DNA of 64,000 nt from Paraescarpia echinospica (Eukaryota; Annelida; Polychaeta; Sabellida; Siboglinidae): positions 63,551,239-63,615,238 of the forward strand of contig CM034534.1 in the NCBI GenBank assembly GCA_020002185.1, given 5' to 3'. A program made the translations under genes and the position numbers. The notes beneath the pieces were generated by a model. It did no database searches. It saw only the letters and a program-made list of their open reading frames with translations, and was not told the DNA's origin. Positions 45,201-55,114 of the stretch are shown piece after piece. Position 1 is the stretch's first letter. Each line of letters begins with the position of its first letter.

Positions 45201-47280
45201 TACAATTTTATATATCAATATATATTCTTTTACTTAATTATTTTAATATTTGTGCAAATATGTCATGTATTTTAGTCATATTATATATATACAATCTTGT
45301 AAATCTTAATAATTATTATATTTACCGGCATCTTTATACATATATATTTTATATTTGTTTCCATGTACGATTTATACGCGCCTATGAACGGGCTGGTCCC
45401 GGAGATATGGCGCTATAGAAATGCTAGTAATAATAATAATCTATAGGTGTGTTGTCTGCAGGTGTGTTATCTGTAGGTGTGATCTGTAGATGTTTGGTCT
45501 TTGTGATCTGTAGATGTTTGGTCTTTGTGATCTGTAGGTATGTGATATGTGTGATCTATAGGTGTGTGATCTGCAGGTGTGTGATCTGTGTGATCTATAG
45601 GTGTGTGATCTATAGGTGTGTGGTCTGTAGGTGTGTGAGGAGGAGCGTCTAGCGGAGAACTCAGAGCGTCTGGGCGTGATCCTGCGAGAGGAACTCAACA
45701 AGATCTCGAAGGATCTCGTGACACTGGTCCGTGGCATGGGCCTCTTCAACGCCATTGTCATCAAGCCACGTCAGTCACAACTCTGCTTATTCTATCAACA
45801 TTTTGGCACTTTCAGCATTTATAGAGATCTTAAATTGCTGCTATAAACTTTAGACTTTCTAAGAAAGTAGTTGTTACAGTCTGGTGTATGAGTATAGACT
45901 GCCTTACGATAGGGTACTAGCTAGAGTAGACTTCACGTTTGGCAAACAGCATACTCACGACTGGAAAGTTCATGCCAGGTCAAAAATAGAGTCACTGAAA
46001 ACATTGATATTTTAATACCCTGCCTGACCTTGCACGAGTTCACGTGACACGTTCTGGCCTTAGAGCGATTTCTACAATACAGATTACGTATGCACAATTT
46101 TTTACGCAGGCGTCTTTTACGAGATATGGATTTCGCTCAGTCTATTTTCATTAGTTCACTCAAAGCAACTTTTCTAACAGTTGGTTGGCAGAAATTTTAT
46201 GGAATGTGTGTCAGAGATTTAGCATATATTACGGAACAGTTTGATCATGTTTTTGTTAAAATTACGAACAATTGGATGCAATGTCATCGCCCCAACCAGT
46301 GTACTAAGGTTTTTATCTTCAAATGAAATCGATTGGTAATTATAATTTCACTCAAAAGAAAAGAAGTGAGGCATGGTAGCATAGTGGGGAGGCACAACAT
46401 GGGAGGCACAACATGGGAGGCACAACATGGGAGGCACAACATGGGAGGCACAACACCACATTCTCAACCGAGAGAATCAGTTGTTGAATCCTTTTGATGT
46501 CATTTTGAAACTTGTACAAGAACTTTGTTTACTGCGCGTTGCTGTGGTTTACCTGGTTATATAAAACGATACTTGGCCGTAGACAGAGAGGGATGTTTGT
46601 GAACAATTTGTAATTTCTACATGGCTGAATGGCTCCCATCTAAATCCAGATGATGTTCAAATGAGCAGGTTTGCCAAGGACTTTATACTTCGCTGTATCA
46701 GAATTGACCTTTACCCATTGAATATGTCATGATAGAGCAGTTAATTATATCTCACGATATTTGTTCGATTTGGAAAGGGGTGAATCAATTGTGGCAGACA
46801 GCACATACAGGTGTATAATGTTTATTATTGCAAACTGCGATTAGGCAGCATTTGATCAAAAACCATACAGTGTTGAATCTGTTGGTGTATGTTCGTTGTA
46901 AGTTGTATATTTAATCTCTTTAAAAGCAGCAGTGATTGTGCCCAATGTCATATGTCAGTGTCATTATAAAGTAACAATACTGACAAATGATCAGCGGTTG
47001 GCAGCACAAAGCATGGTACACAATCGACCACGAGTGATACATATTTGAAGGTAGTAATGCTGGTGTCCTTATTATTGACATATTGAAGTGGCGTAAGGAG
47101 TTTGTTTGTTTTTCAGCATTGGACGCGTGGAAAGTTTGTCTTCGTATGCGTGACAACGGACTCCTGGCAAAGCCAACTCACGGAGATAAGATCCGCTTCG
47201 CACCACCCCTTGTGATCACAGAGGAACAGCTCTGGCAGTGTATAGACATCATCCGCAAGTCCGTTGAGGAGCTGGCCTAA
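33044..47280 (+). CDS. OAT: Ornithine aminotransferase, seven exons seen, N-terminus missing
   Basis: OAT is a PLP-dependent mitochondrial enzyme. It moves the delta-amino group of ornithine to 2-oxoglutarate, giving glutamate semialdehyde and glutamate. Exons: 33044-33268, 34265-34488, 36112-36284, 37025-37103, 38661-38774, 45631-45769, 47117-47280. All have GT/AG borders and compatible phases. Conserved elements, in order, are [13 protein letters not shown], the [13 protein letters not shown] stretch, GVETGE, NFWGRT (PLP stacking), [18 protein letters not shown] (Asp that binds the pyridine nitrogen), LLGKALSGG (the PLP-binding Lys), [10 protein letters not shown], and [13 protein letters not shown] near the end. 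The stop is TAA 47278-47280. Compared with animal OATs of about 440 residues, the first 70 or so (targeting peptide and start) are absent. They may lie in or before the assembly gap. No lesion is seen, so the gene is probably functional. Confidence 0.95.
33250..33415 (+). repeat. Four tandem copies of the OAT exon a / donor junction
   Basis: The true junction CCCATGAATACGG|GTGAGT is followed by CCCATGAATATGGGTGAGT, CCCATGAATACTGGTGAGT and CCCATGAATATGTGCGAGT at spacings of about 40 bases. Two of the three copies keep a usable-looking GTGAGT. Confidence 0.9.
33416..34264 (+). other. OAT intron, no gene seen
   Basis: Mostly unique AT-rich sequence. The acceptor at 34263-34264 (CATCAG) has a weak pyrimidine tract. 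Confidence 0.5.
34265..34488 (+). CDS. OAT: OAT exon b (GVETGE and NFWGRT)
   Basis: The exon reads [20 protein letters not shown] and on to FNDLDALD. The GVETGE and FWGRT residues contact the PLP phosphate and ring. The donor CTTGAT|GTAAGT is then repeated many times in the intron. Confidence 0.93.
34455..34995 (+). repeat. About 14 tandem degraded copies of the OAT exon b / donor junction
   Basis: The segment CCTTCAATGACCTCGACGCC, CTTGAT and GTAAGTCATCATA recurs with unit lengths of about 27-40 bases. At least seven copies besides the true one keep GTAAG or GTGAG after CTTGA. The copies thus carry both the exon end and the 5' splice site. Confidence 0.9.
35242..36104 (+). repeat. 28-bp minisatellite upstream of OAT exon c
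   Basis: The unit TTGAATAGATTCTAG plus TTGTATGTTGTGG is repeated about 31 times with few variants (TTCTAGTTG or TTCTAGCTG). The array reaches to within 8 bases of the exon. The last unit passes into GTTGATTGACAG, the acceptor itself. Confidence 0.95.
36112..36284 (+). CDS. OAT: OAT exon c ([17 protein letters not shown])
   Basis: The exon reads [20 protein letters not shown] to GLGRTGK, with the donor GGAAA|GTAGGT. It contains the Glu of the substrate gate region and the Asp that pairs with the cofactor nitrogen. Confidence 0.94.
36281..36483 (+). repeat. 33-bp repeat of the OAT exon c donor with X-box (RFX) motifs
   Basis: The donor-proximal sequence AAGTAGGTCACTGCTACCAT, continuing GGCAACACAACAC, recurs six or seven times. 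Each unit has a donor-like TAGGTCACTG and a palindromic word of the type GYTACCATGGCAAC. The words start at 36295, 36328, 36361, 36394, 36427 and 36455. The one at 36361 (GTTACCATGGCAAC) fits the RFX consensus perfectly. Confidence 0.9.
36490..37020 (+). repeat. 14-bp minisatellite upstream of OAT exon d
   Basis: Units of TCTCTGTCAGTGTG and TCTCTATCAATGTG are interspersed with TACAGCTATCAGTG in an early part, about 37 units. Each has TCAG or TCAA before TGTGTCT. It runs directly into the acceptor TGTTGTAG of the next exon. Long Cys/Val/Ser frames here are artefacts of the repeat. Confidence 0.92.
37025..37103 (+). CDS. OAT: OAT exon d (PLP-binding lysine)
   Basis: The exon reads [20 protein letters not shown], then SGGLYP. 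The Lys of LLGKALSGG forms the Schiff base with PLP. The first codon is shared with exon c. The donor is CCG|GTGAGT. Confidence 0.95.
37206..37450 (+). repeat. Minisatellite, unit about 22-23 bp
   Basis: Variants of GGTATGGTGGCGTAACATTT(G)G and GGTATGTTGGTGTAACATTT(A)G are repeated about ten times in the intron after exon d. Confidence 0.9.
37451..38650 (+). repeat. GTG-rich minisatellite with a 90-bp higher-order unit
   Basis: Short GTTGGAGTGGTGTCAGTGT-type units flank five copies of a 90-bp unit (phase marker ATTGTATTGCAGTGATGTGA at 37950, 38040, 38130, 38220 and 38310). The final units GGAGTGGTGT resemble the acceptor GGAGTGGTGTGGCAG of the next exon. Confidence 0.92.
38661..38774 (+). 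CDS. OAT: OAT exon e
   Basis: The exon reads [20 protein letters not shown], then [18 protein letters not shown], phase 0 at both ends. The Thr/Ser of HGSTYGGN contact the cofactor phosphate from the partner subunit. The donor is CAAG|GTGAGG. Confidence 0.95.
38930..40005 (+). repeat. 53-bp minisatellite in the OAT intron
   Basis: The unit GTGTGATCTATTCTGCTAGT, GTGTGATCTACTACTGGCAG and TATGTACTGTAT is repeated about 20 times. In some copies the first half is missing, so half-units alternate. Confidence 0.94.
40020..40990 (+). repeat. GTGTGATCTGTAG minisatellite, left part
   Basis: Units such as GTGATCTGTAGGTGT and TGATATGTGTGATCTGCAG are mixed in longer blocks (a block near 40680-40770 recurs near 40780-40880 and 40900). 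It resumes at 45442 on the far side of a LINE, so one array was split by the insertion. Confidence 0.92.
41235..41771 (+). pseudogene. LINE ORF2 start: linker and endonuclease N-terminus
   Basis: The frame from ATG 41235 has an Arg/Pro-rich linker and then the first endonuclease strands ([26 protein letters not shown]). The Asn and Glu of these motifs belong to the APE-type active site. It runs out of frame at about 41750 relative to the rest. Confidence 0.75.
42167..43424 (+). repeat. 28-bp tandem array expanded inside the LINE endonuclease gene
   Basis: The unit CACCACGCTGTACACTGCCT plus GCTCCGAG is repeated about 45 times. The first and last units read CTCCAAG where most inner units read CTCCGAG, so the array grew from one copy of the coding sequence for [12 protein letters not shown] and the interior was homogenised. 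The unit has no stop codon in any of six frames. Because 28 is not a multiple of 3, the frame rotates each unit. The centre (about 42575-42960) is irregular, with many indels. Confidence 0.95.
43425..43749 (+). pseudogene. LINE linker between endonuclease and reverse transcriptase
   Basis: It reads [20 protein letters not shown] and on to [12 protein letters not shown], then TAG at 43747-43749 just before the reverse-transcriptase part. It is in frame with the last array units but not with the long frame entering the array, because of indels. Confidence 0.7.
43789..45096 (+). pseudogene. LINE reverse transcriptase, defective
   Basis: Two frames, 43789-44364 and 44398-45096, are separated by a stop and are otherwise in register. 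The finger and palm motifs are recognisable ([39 protein letters not shown]). The first catalytic block has Val for the usual Phe-Asp, and YADG replaces YADD, so polymerase activity must be lost. The frame passes from LQMVQN directly to an ORF2 C-terminal tail, implying an internal deletion. Confidence 0.82.
45442..45640 (+). repeat. GTGTGATCTGTAG minisatellite, right part, ending in the OAT exon f acceptor
   Basis: Units TGATCTGTAGGTGTGT and CTATAGGTGTGTGATCTGCA lead straight into TGGTCTGTAG|GTGTGTGAGG. The true acceptor and first exon bases (CTGTAG|GTGTGTGA) are one more unit of the array. Every unit therefore imitates the splice site and the start of the exon. Confidence 0.93.
45631..45769 (+). 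CDS. OAT: OAT exon f
   Basis: The exon reads [20 protein letters not shown] to [10 protein letters not shown]. The acceptor is CTGTAG and the donor CCAC|GTCAGT. The first 10 bases are shared with the flanking minisatellite unit. Confidence 0.92.
45770..47116 (+). other. Last OAT intron
   Basis: Mostly unique sequence. A 16-bp direct repeat (GGAGGCACAACATGGG) occurs about five times at 46379-46452. The frame at 46090-46326 is not recognised. The acceptor TTTGTTTTTCAG at 47116 is strong, unlike several others in this gene. Confidence 0.5.
47117..47280 (+). CDS. OAT: OAT exon g, C-terminus
   Basis: The exon reads [20 protein letters not shown], then [15 protein letters not shown] and on to SVEELA, stop TAA. 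The Arg of IRFAPPL binds the substrate carboxylate in this fold. The junction to exon f gives a slightly shorter loop than in vertebrate OAT. Confidence 0.95.
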
Positions 47281-47860
47281 CAGCTCTAGTGTCACTGACA
47301 TAAGTAGTGTCACTGGGTTTGATAGCTGTAATGTCATTGATATAAGTAGTGTTATTGGCATTGACAGTTGTGGTGTCGCTGGCATTGACAGCTGTGGTGT
47401 CGCTGGCATTGACTGCTATAGTGTCATTGACAGCTGTGGTGTCACAGACATTGATCGCTGCAGTGTCACTGACATTGATGGCTGTAGTGTCACTGACATT
47501 GACAGCTGTAGTGTCATTGACATAAATACTGACATTGACGGCTGTAGTGACACTGACATTGACAGCTGTAGTATCACCGACATTGACAGCTGTACTGTCA
47601 CTGACATTAACTGCTGTAGTGTCACCAACATTGACAGCTGTAGTGTCACTAACATTAACAGCTGTAGTGTCACTAAAATTTAAAGCTGTGATGTCACAGA
47701 CACTGACAGCTGTAGTATCACTGACATTGACAGCTGTAGTGTCATTGACATAAATACTGACATTGATGGCTATAGTGTCACTGACATTGACAGCTGTATG
47801 GTCACTAACATTGACAGCCGTGATGTCACTGATACTCACAGCTGTAGTGTCACTGTCATT
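47281..47860 (+). repeat. 24-bp minisatellite in the OAT 3' region
   Basis: The unit CACTGACATTGACAGCTGTA plus GTGT begins within about 15 bases of the OAT stop and runs about 24 units, with two longer blocks containing CATAAATACTGACATTGA. At 24 bp it keeps reading frame, so several frames stay open on both strands. It is likely part of the 3' UTR. Confidence 0.9.
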
Positions 47861-48655
47861 AAAGTTGTGCAACAAGTCAGGGATATGCAGGAGCGTTGAG
47901 AAGGGATGGAGACGGAGTGGGATGTGGGAATCATTTTATCAATGGCATCAATCTCTGGAGGTTGTAAACGTAAAGGGTGGAAGGGCATGATCTGAAATTG
48001 TGATGCAAAAGCGTTGTTTTTAACCACATATGTGGCAGGCCGCAATGGTTCAGACCGTATGGTACATTTCACAACAATGAGAAAAAACAAAAATACATTT
48101 GCAATGGTGGATATATTAAGTTTTGTTTTTTAAACATTTTTAGAAATAATTTACTACCAATTTGAATAATTCAATTTGGAATTATTAACTGAAAAATGTT
48201 TTTCATCAATTTGATGTGCGTTTTATGATGGAATGGCATGTACTTGAAACATAGACCTAACTTCGATATCGGTTGTTCATCTAAAATTGTTTAATCTTCT
48301 TCAACCATCCATTTTGTAAAAAAAACTCACTTGCACAGATGACACTTATACCATTGTAAAATTGAAATGCTGGTCTTTTGCATTATACTTTTAACTCCAT
48401 ACCACCAAAACGTACCTTAAGGTTTGAACTGTTGCAATGTGTCGCATGTGTTAGTGAATTTGTGTCAGTTGTGCAATATTTCAATTGTTATGATCTTACA
48501 TAAAATATCTGCTATTGTATCCTGATTTTGAGTGTTTGATTTGATACACTGAAAAGCTTCAGTTTCCAAGGATTTATGCAGTTCTATATGTGATTATAGA
48601 AAGCTTTGGCTGGCTGTAAACCTGTAAATCTTCTATTTTACAAGAGTTCGTTTGG
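47861..48655. other. OAT downstream region
   Basis: No gene seen. AATAAA-type signals are poor. An AAAAACAAAAATACATTT stretch near 48087 is the best candidate end region. Confidence 0.3.
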
Positions 48656-49600
48656 TCTGCAATTTGCTAGGTCCTGTCATTTACACATCAGAAGGGACCT
48701 TTAATAGATCTTCTCATTTATATATCAGAAGGGACATGTATAAGGTCCTCGTTTACTCGTCAGTAAGATCATGTACAAAGTCCTCATTTACACATTAGAA
48801 GGGACCTGTACAATGTTCTCATTTACATGTCAGAAGGGTCCTGTACTAGGTCCTCTCATTTACACATCAGAAGGGTCCTGTACTAGGTCCTGTCATTTAT
48901 ACACGAGAAGGGTTCTGTACTAGATCTCATTTACACATCAAAAGTGGCCTGTACAAGGTTGTCTCATTTACACACCAGAAGGGTCCTATACTAGGTCTTG
49001 CCATTTACACATCAGAAGGGCCCTGTACTAGGTCTTGTCATTTACATGTCAGAAGGGTCCTATACTAGGTCCTTTCAATTACACGTCAGAAATGTCCTGT
49101 ACTAGGTCTTCATTTACACATCAGAATGGTCCTGTACTAGGTCTTCATTTACACATCAGAATGATCCTGTAGTAGGTCCTCATTTACACATCAAAATGAT
49201 CCTGTACTAGGTCCTGTCATTTACACATCAGAAGGGACCTGTACTAGGTCCTCATTTACACATCAGAATGATCCCGTACTAGGTCCTCTCAATTACATGT
49301 CAAGATGGTCCTGTATTAGGTCCTCTCATTTACACATCAGAATGGTTCTGTACTAGGTCCTCATTTACACATCAGAAGGGTCCTACACTAGGTCCTCATT
49401 TACACATCATAATGGTCCTGTACTAGGTCCTGTCATTTGCACATCAGAAGGGTCATGTACTAGGTCCTCATTTCAACATCAGAATGGTTGTATACTAGGT
49501 CCTCTCATTTATATGTCAGGAGGGTCCTGTACTAGGTTCTCATTTACACATCAGAATGGTCCTGTATTAGGTCCTCATTTACACATCAGAATGGTCTTAT
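48656..49600 (+). repeat. Minisatellite, unit about 36 bp
   Basis: The unit CATTTACACATCAGAAGGGT plus CCTGTACTAGGTCCT(C/GT) is repeated about 26 times with variable spacing and point changes, so it is an old array. Confidence 0.9.
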
Positions 49601-49734
49601 GTTTTGTTATATTCAAATGAGAACAACAAACTAAGCATATAAATAACACATACAAAAGTTTTATTTCTACAAAATTATCACAACTACTAATATCATTCTA
49701 GTTTCATAAATAAATAATTGCAACCCGGATATAC

Positions 49735-49855
49735 AGTAGCAATCATTGCTACAGTAACCATTGATGCTACAGTAGCAATCATTGCTACAGTAACCATTGA
49801 TGCTACAGTAGCAATCATTGCTACAGTAACCATTGATGCTACAGTAGTCATCATA
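49735..49855 (+). repeat. 36-bp tandem repeat, about three copies
   Basis: The unit GCTACAGTAGCAATCATT plus GCTACAGTAACCATTGAT is itself a double 18-mer. Confidence 0.9.
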
Positions 49856-50817
49856 GCTAAATTACATCTTCTGTGTTGCAGAATACTATATAAACAACTT
49901 GTTTCTTGTCAATAACCTGAGATGGATTAGAGAACCAAGACCACCTGTTATGTGCCCATCTTTCCTTTCCAAGAACATCAAAACATGCTTACTACTGCTA
50001 TATTTAGGAGAAACAACAGTATGAAAATTATCCATGTTGTGTCAAATGTGGTAAAAATTTAATATTTATTATATACTGATTGGTTAGATGTATAACAACA
50101 TTTGTGAGAAAAACAAAATGTTAATAAATGCAGTGTAAAATAAATTAGTCGGATTGTTGATACACATGCTATCAGGTGACTTGCAGAGAATTAGTTGAGA
50201 CTGATAACTCAATCAGTCGGGATGATTTCACTGATGTGCTCAGAGCGTGATACAACTTCCAGGTGTTGCATCAGTTACTATTCATACTCAATAAATGTGT
50301 CTGTGACATTTGTTCTTCAGGATCCCGGCTCTGCTACTGTACAGTGGAAACAACGGTTCTATTCTCTGACAAAAATCATCCCAACTGAATGTATTCATGT
50401 TTAACGTTTACTTGTCAAGACAAACTAAAGTGACATGTCACAATCAACAGATTTAATTCACTGCCTTAATTAATAATTGAACTTAAGTCTGCCACAAGCT
50501 GCATAAGACAGTTCACAAGCTGCTACACGTCTAGTTACCCAGAACAAAATAAATACTCGTATTATAATAAATAAACATTCATAAAAACGGAGTTGCCTAC
50601 GTAGACAATATAACAATATATCAGACAGAAACATTTTATAGAATGTGGTGCTTGCTTGGGTGATTGCATTAAAATGTGCTATGTTTGGAAGGGTGACTGT
50701 GCAAATGTCAAACCTCGATAAAATAGTAAATGAGTATTTTCGTACACATATCACTCGCAACTACACACAATTGGATACATGAAAACCTAGTGCAGATTTC
50801 TAGCCAAATGTTTCAAG
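49856..50817. other. Region without a recognised gene
   Basis: AT-rich, with short unrecognised frames only. Confidence 0.4.
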
Positions 50818-50970
50818 ATCTTAAGACCCTAGTGTTACAGACTGTATATCACTCTTAAGACCCTAGTGTTACAGACTGTATATCACTCTTAAGACCCTAG
50901 TGTTACAGACTGTATATCACTCTTAAGACCCTAGTGTTACAGACTGTATATCACTCTTAAGACCCTAGTG
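50818..50970 (+). repeat. 34-bp tandem repeat, four to five copies
   Basis: The unit AAGACCCTAGTGTTACAGAC plus TGTATATCACTCTT is nearly perfect, so the array is recent. Confidence 0.93.
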
Positions 50971-51811
50971 AAATACACAACACAGAAGTTTCAAACAAAG
51001 CCAGATAAATATATTAATAGTGCAGGTAAACAAACTGTATACTCTTATAGTATGTGTGAGTAGTGCAACATGATAATATTAAAAATTGTTCTAAAACAAG
51101 TAACATTTCCGTTTGTAGTAACATTTAACATGTTTGTTTATGGAGCTCTTATGTAATATTAGAAACAATAAACACGACTGCTGCTGCAGCTTTGGTTTTC
51201 CACCTGGACAAATTTTCACCGGGGGGGGGGGGTTGGATGGGGTATCAACAGATCCCCATTTAAGCATACAAAGTGTTGATGTGTCACTGATAAACACATT
51301 GACAATAAATAAACCATATGAGCTGGGGTTTATACAAAAACATTATTCCACGGGTAAAACATCAACAATAAACAGTGTGACTAAATGATGACACAACAGT
51401 ACCTACACTGACCACTTATTCTGGGCAACTAAATATGCAACTTGTCAGCTGCAACCCTTGCACCTTGCAAACCGCACTGACCTGTCTGTTGGCAGTATCA
51501 ACAGTCATATGGCACAAATTAACGTTCACAAACAATTCCTGTGCAGCCTGTTACACGACGGCACTGCGTTTCCCTCGTGTTCCGAAGCATAAGCAGGTTG
51601 TTTAACAACTTCTTAAATTCAACTTCTCATCATTTGAAAATGTTATAATTAACAGTGTGATTCATTTTACAGTTCCATCCCTGACAACTGGTGCAAATCA
51701 TTCGGTGAACCAGGGCCGGGGGAAACTAAATACATCAGCATTAGTCATGTAAGTTTGGCAACACTATGAGACAATGAATGTGGGCATCTACCCAGAGAAA
51801 CACGTTTTTAA
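50971..51811. other. Region without a recognised gene
   Basis: Includes a G run of ten or more at about 51220-51231. No coding similarity was seen. Confidence 0.4.
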
Positions 51812-51912
51812 ATGTCAACTTGTCATCTTCTGTCCAGAGCAGCACATGTGAGGTGTCAATTGTCATCTTCTGTCCAGAGCAGCACATGTGAGGTGTCAAT
51901 TGTCATCTTCTA
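51812..51912 (+). repeat. 42-bp repeat, two and a half copies
   Basis: The unit GTCATCTTCTGTCCAGAGCA plus GCACATGTGAGGTGTCAATT is repeated at 51823 and 51861, with a partial third copy. Confidence 0.85.
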
Positions 51913-52089
51913 TCTGTCCTCACAAAGTTGGCGTGATCAACACAGACCTCACTGTTACACGTCGGTTGAGATACCAAGGTTCAAAGGTCGCGACCTCTTG
52001 GTTGCCGAGGCGACAGATGATGCAGAATGTTGGGACACAAGACTGTTGGTCGACACACTCTGGAGAAACAAATCCACCCATTATGAGAT

Positions 52090-54150
52090 GTAGCCCATGT
52101 CACAGACGTCTGCTACTAAGTGCATTAAGTTACAGACGTCTGCTACTAGGTGCATTAAGTCACAGGAGCCTGCTACTAGGTGCATTAAGTCACAGGAGCC
52201 GGCTACTAGGTGCATTAAGTCACAGGAGCCGGCTACTAGATGCATTAAGTCACAGATGTCTGCTACTAAGTGCATTAAGTCACAGACGTCTGCTACTAGG
52301 TGCATTAAGTCACAGGAGCCTGCTACTAGGTGCATTAAGTCACAGGAGCCTGCTACTAGGTGCATTAAGTCACAGGAGCCTGCTACCAGGTGCATTAAGT
52401 CACAGGAGCCTGCTACCAGGTGCATTAAGTCACAGGAGCCTGCTACCAGGTGCATTAAGTCAGACACCTGCTACCAGGTGCATTAAGTCACAGGAGCCTG
52501 CTACTAGTTGCATTAAGTCACAGGTGCCTGCTACTAGGTGCAATAAGTCACAGGAGCCTGCTACTAGGTGCATTAAGTCACAGGAGCCTGCTACTAGGTG
52601 CATTAAGTCATAGGAGCCTGCTACTAGGTGCATTAAGTCACAGGAGCCTGCTACTAGGTGCATTAAGTCACAGGAGCCTGCTACTAGGTGCATTAAGTCA
52701 CAGGAGCCTGCTACTAGGTGCATTAAGTCACAGACGTCTGCTACTAGGTGCATTAAGTCACAGGAGCCTGCTACTAGGTGCATTAAGTCACAGACGCCTG
52801 CTACTAGGTGCATTAAGTCACAGACGCCTGCTACTAGGTGCATTAAGTCACAAGAGCCTGCTACTACGTGCATTAAGTCACAGACGTCTGCTACTAGGAG
52901 CATTAAGTCACAGGAGCCTGCTACTAGGTGCATTAAGTCACAGACGTCTGCTACTTGGTGCATTAAGTCACAGGAGCCTGCTACTAGGTGCATTAAGTCA
53001 CAGACACCTGCTACTAGGTGCATTAAGTCATAGGAGCCTGCTACTAGGTGCATTAAGTCACAGACGCCTGCTACTAGGTGCATTAAGTCACAGGAGCCTG
53101 GTACTAGGTGCATTAAGTCACAGGAGCCTGCTACTAGGTGCATTAAGTCACAGACGTCTGCTACTAGGTGCATTAAGTCACAGACGTCTGCTACTTGGTG
53201 CATTAAGTCACAGGAGCCTGCTACTAGGTGCATTAAGTCACAGACACCTGCTACTAGGTGCATTAAGTCATAGGAGCCTGCTACTAGGTGCATTAAGTCA
53301 CAGACGCCTGCTACTAGGTGCATTAAGTCGCAGACGCCTGCTACTAGGTGCATTAAGTCACAGGAGCCTGCTACTAGGTGCATTAAGTCACAGGAGCCTG
53401 CTACTAGGTGCATTAAGTCACAGACGCCTGCTACTAGGTGCATTAAGTCACAGGAGCCTGCTACTAGGTGCATTAAGTCACAGATGTCTGCTACTAGATG
53501 CATTAAGTCACAGGTGCCTGCTACTAGGTGCATTAAGTCACAGGTGCTTGCTACTAGGCACATTATGTCATAGATACATGCTACTAGATGCATTAAGTCA
53601 CAGACGTCTGCTACTAGGTGCATTAAGTCACAGACGTCTGCTACTAGGTGGATTAAGTCACAGGAGCCTGCTACTAGGTCCATTAAGTCAGAGGCACCTG
53701 CTACTAGGTGCCTTTAGTCACAGGAGCCTGCTACTAGGTGTATTAAGTCACAGATGTCTGCTACTAGGTGCATTAAGTCACAGGTGCCTGCTACTAGGTG
53801 CATTAAGTCACAGGTACCTGCTACTAGGTGCATTAAGTCACAGGTGCTTGCTACTAGGCACATTATGTCATAGATACATGCTACTAGGTGTATTAAGTCA
53901 CAGGTGCCTGCTACTAGGTGCATTAAGTAACAGGTGCCTATCATTAGGCACATTATGTCACAGATTCATGCTACTGGGTGTCACAGGCGCCTGCTTCTAG
54001 GTATATTAATTTACAGGTGCTTGCTAGTAGGAATATTAAGTCATAGGTGCCTGTTACTAGGTATATTAAGTCACAGCCGCCTGCTACTATGTGCATTAAG
54101 TCACAGTCGCCTGCTACTAGGTGCATTAAGTCACAAACACCTGCTACAGT
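52090..54150 (+). repeat. 30-bp minisatellite, about 68 copies
   Basis: The unit CACAGGAGCCTGCTACTAGG plus TGCATTAAGT has variable positions in the GGAGCC part (GACGTC, GACGCC, GGTGCC). Variants are arranged in longer recurring blocks: a stretch near 52950-53100 recurs near 53190-53340. At 30 bp it preserves frame, giving a 407-codon frame on the minus strand that is not a gene. Confidence 0.95.
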
Positions 54151-55110
54151 GAGGCATGCGATGTCCACAATTCACTTCTGCCAACTGCATTTGCACTTTG
54201 TATCTGTGACCAGTGATGACACTATTAACAAATGCCTAAATATTACGGAGCACTAACTGGAAAACGGGTTGTAACCCTTCTGAGGTATCACTTCACAAGC
54301 TCAAAGCACTATTTTTATTGGTACATAAATTAGTAAGAAATTTTCAATATCGGGGTGCAAAGTATTTATGAACTGGTGAAATAAAAACTGAATGATAACT
54401 TGTAACTTGTTATGGCATGCTACTCTGTGCACAAGTGACAGTAGCACAGGTTCATTCACACAGTGGACACTTTCTGTTCTCAGCCCAACAGTGACACTGG
54501 ACCAGTGCCTTGGTCATGGCAGGTCCTTGTTGAGTGTTACATAACTGCAGAGGTGGTGTGTGCGTGCGTCTGTGTGTGTGTGGTCTGCATATGTGCGTGT
54601 GTGCGTGTGTGCATGCGTCTCTGTGTGTGTGTGTTATGTTCAGCGATACGCCAAGATATATGTTGTGAGGATGTGAAATTGCCGTTGAAGTTATGTAATT
54701 TTTCAATGACCCTAAAGAACACATCGACCCAAAATAAAAGCAACATAACACTAAACACAACCAAATTAGCCAGTGGCTTACCTCCACTCCGACCTCTCAC
54801 CTCTCACCTCTCACCTACCATCGCACACTCCTCTTATAGCAGCATAAAACACACCAATAAATCATTAAAGCATTTGTCCTGTCATAGACAACATTAACAC
54901 TAGAGGAAGGATTGATTTCTTGAAATACAAGTAATTGTGAGGCAGACTATCTGAATTGCGTGAGAGGAACTGACACAAACTGGTGACCTGCCAAATAATA
55001 TGATTGTTGTGAGGAAAGGGCGTGAGATGTAATAGTGTCTCTGAATACAATACAAGCTGAGCAATTCTGTACACACTGGAATTTAGCTAAATTAATTTTA
55101 AAATATCAAT
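54151..55110. other. Region between arrays, with a (TG)n-rich stretch
   Basis: A TG/CG-rich microsatellite lies at about 54556-54640. Short frames are not recognised. Confidence 0.4.
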
Positions 55111-55114
55111 GGTG

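Larger units (their letters stand above)
40991..45441 (+). mobile_element. Near full-length CR1/L2-like LINE inserted in the OAT intron, inactive
   Basis: The endonuclease N-terminus lies at about 41520-41660 ([10 protein letters not shown] ... [10 protein letters not shown]). After a frameshift near 41745-41775 the frame continues ([19 protein letters not shown], then the DHH motif at about 42164), where a 28-bp array has grown. The reverse transcriptase follows at 43790-45000 ([36 protein letters not shown]). Lesions are a stop at 44362-44364, Gly in place of the second Asp of the YADD catalytic motif, Glu for the usual Gly in the PQG motif, and an apparent deletion at about 45018 that removes the region before the final [19 protein letters not shown]. 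The 3' end has GGCGCTATAGAAATGCTAGT and a (TAA)n tail, typical of CR1/L2-type LINEs. Confidence 0.88.

Noticed and set aside
52460..53683. A 407-codon minus-strand frame of 10-residue repeats
   Set aside because: It is the translation of a 30-bp minisatellite. Other frames of the same array are open too, and there is no start, end or flanking coding signal.
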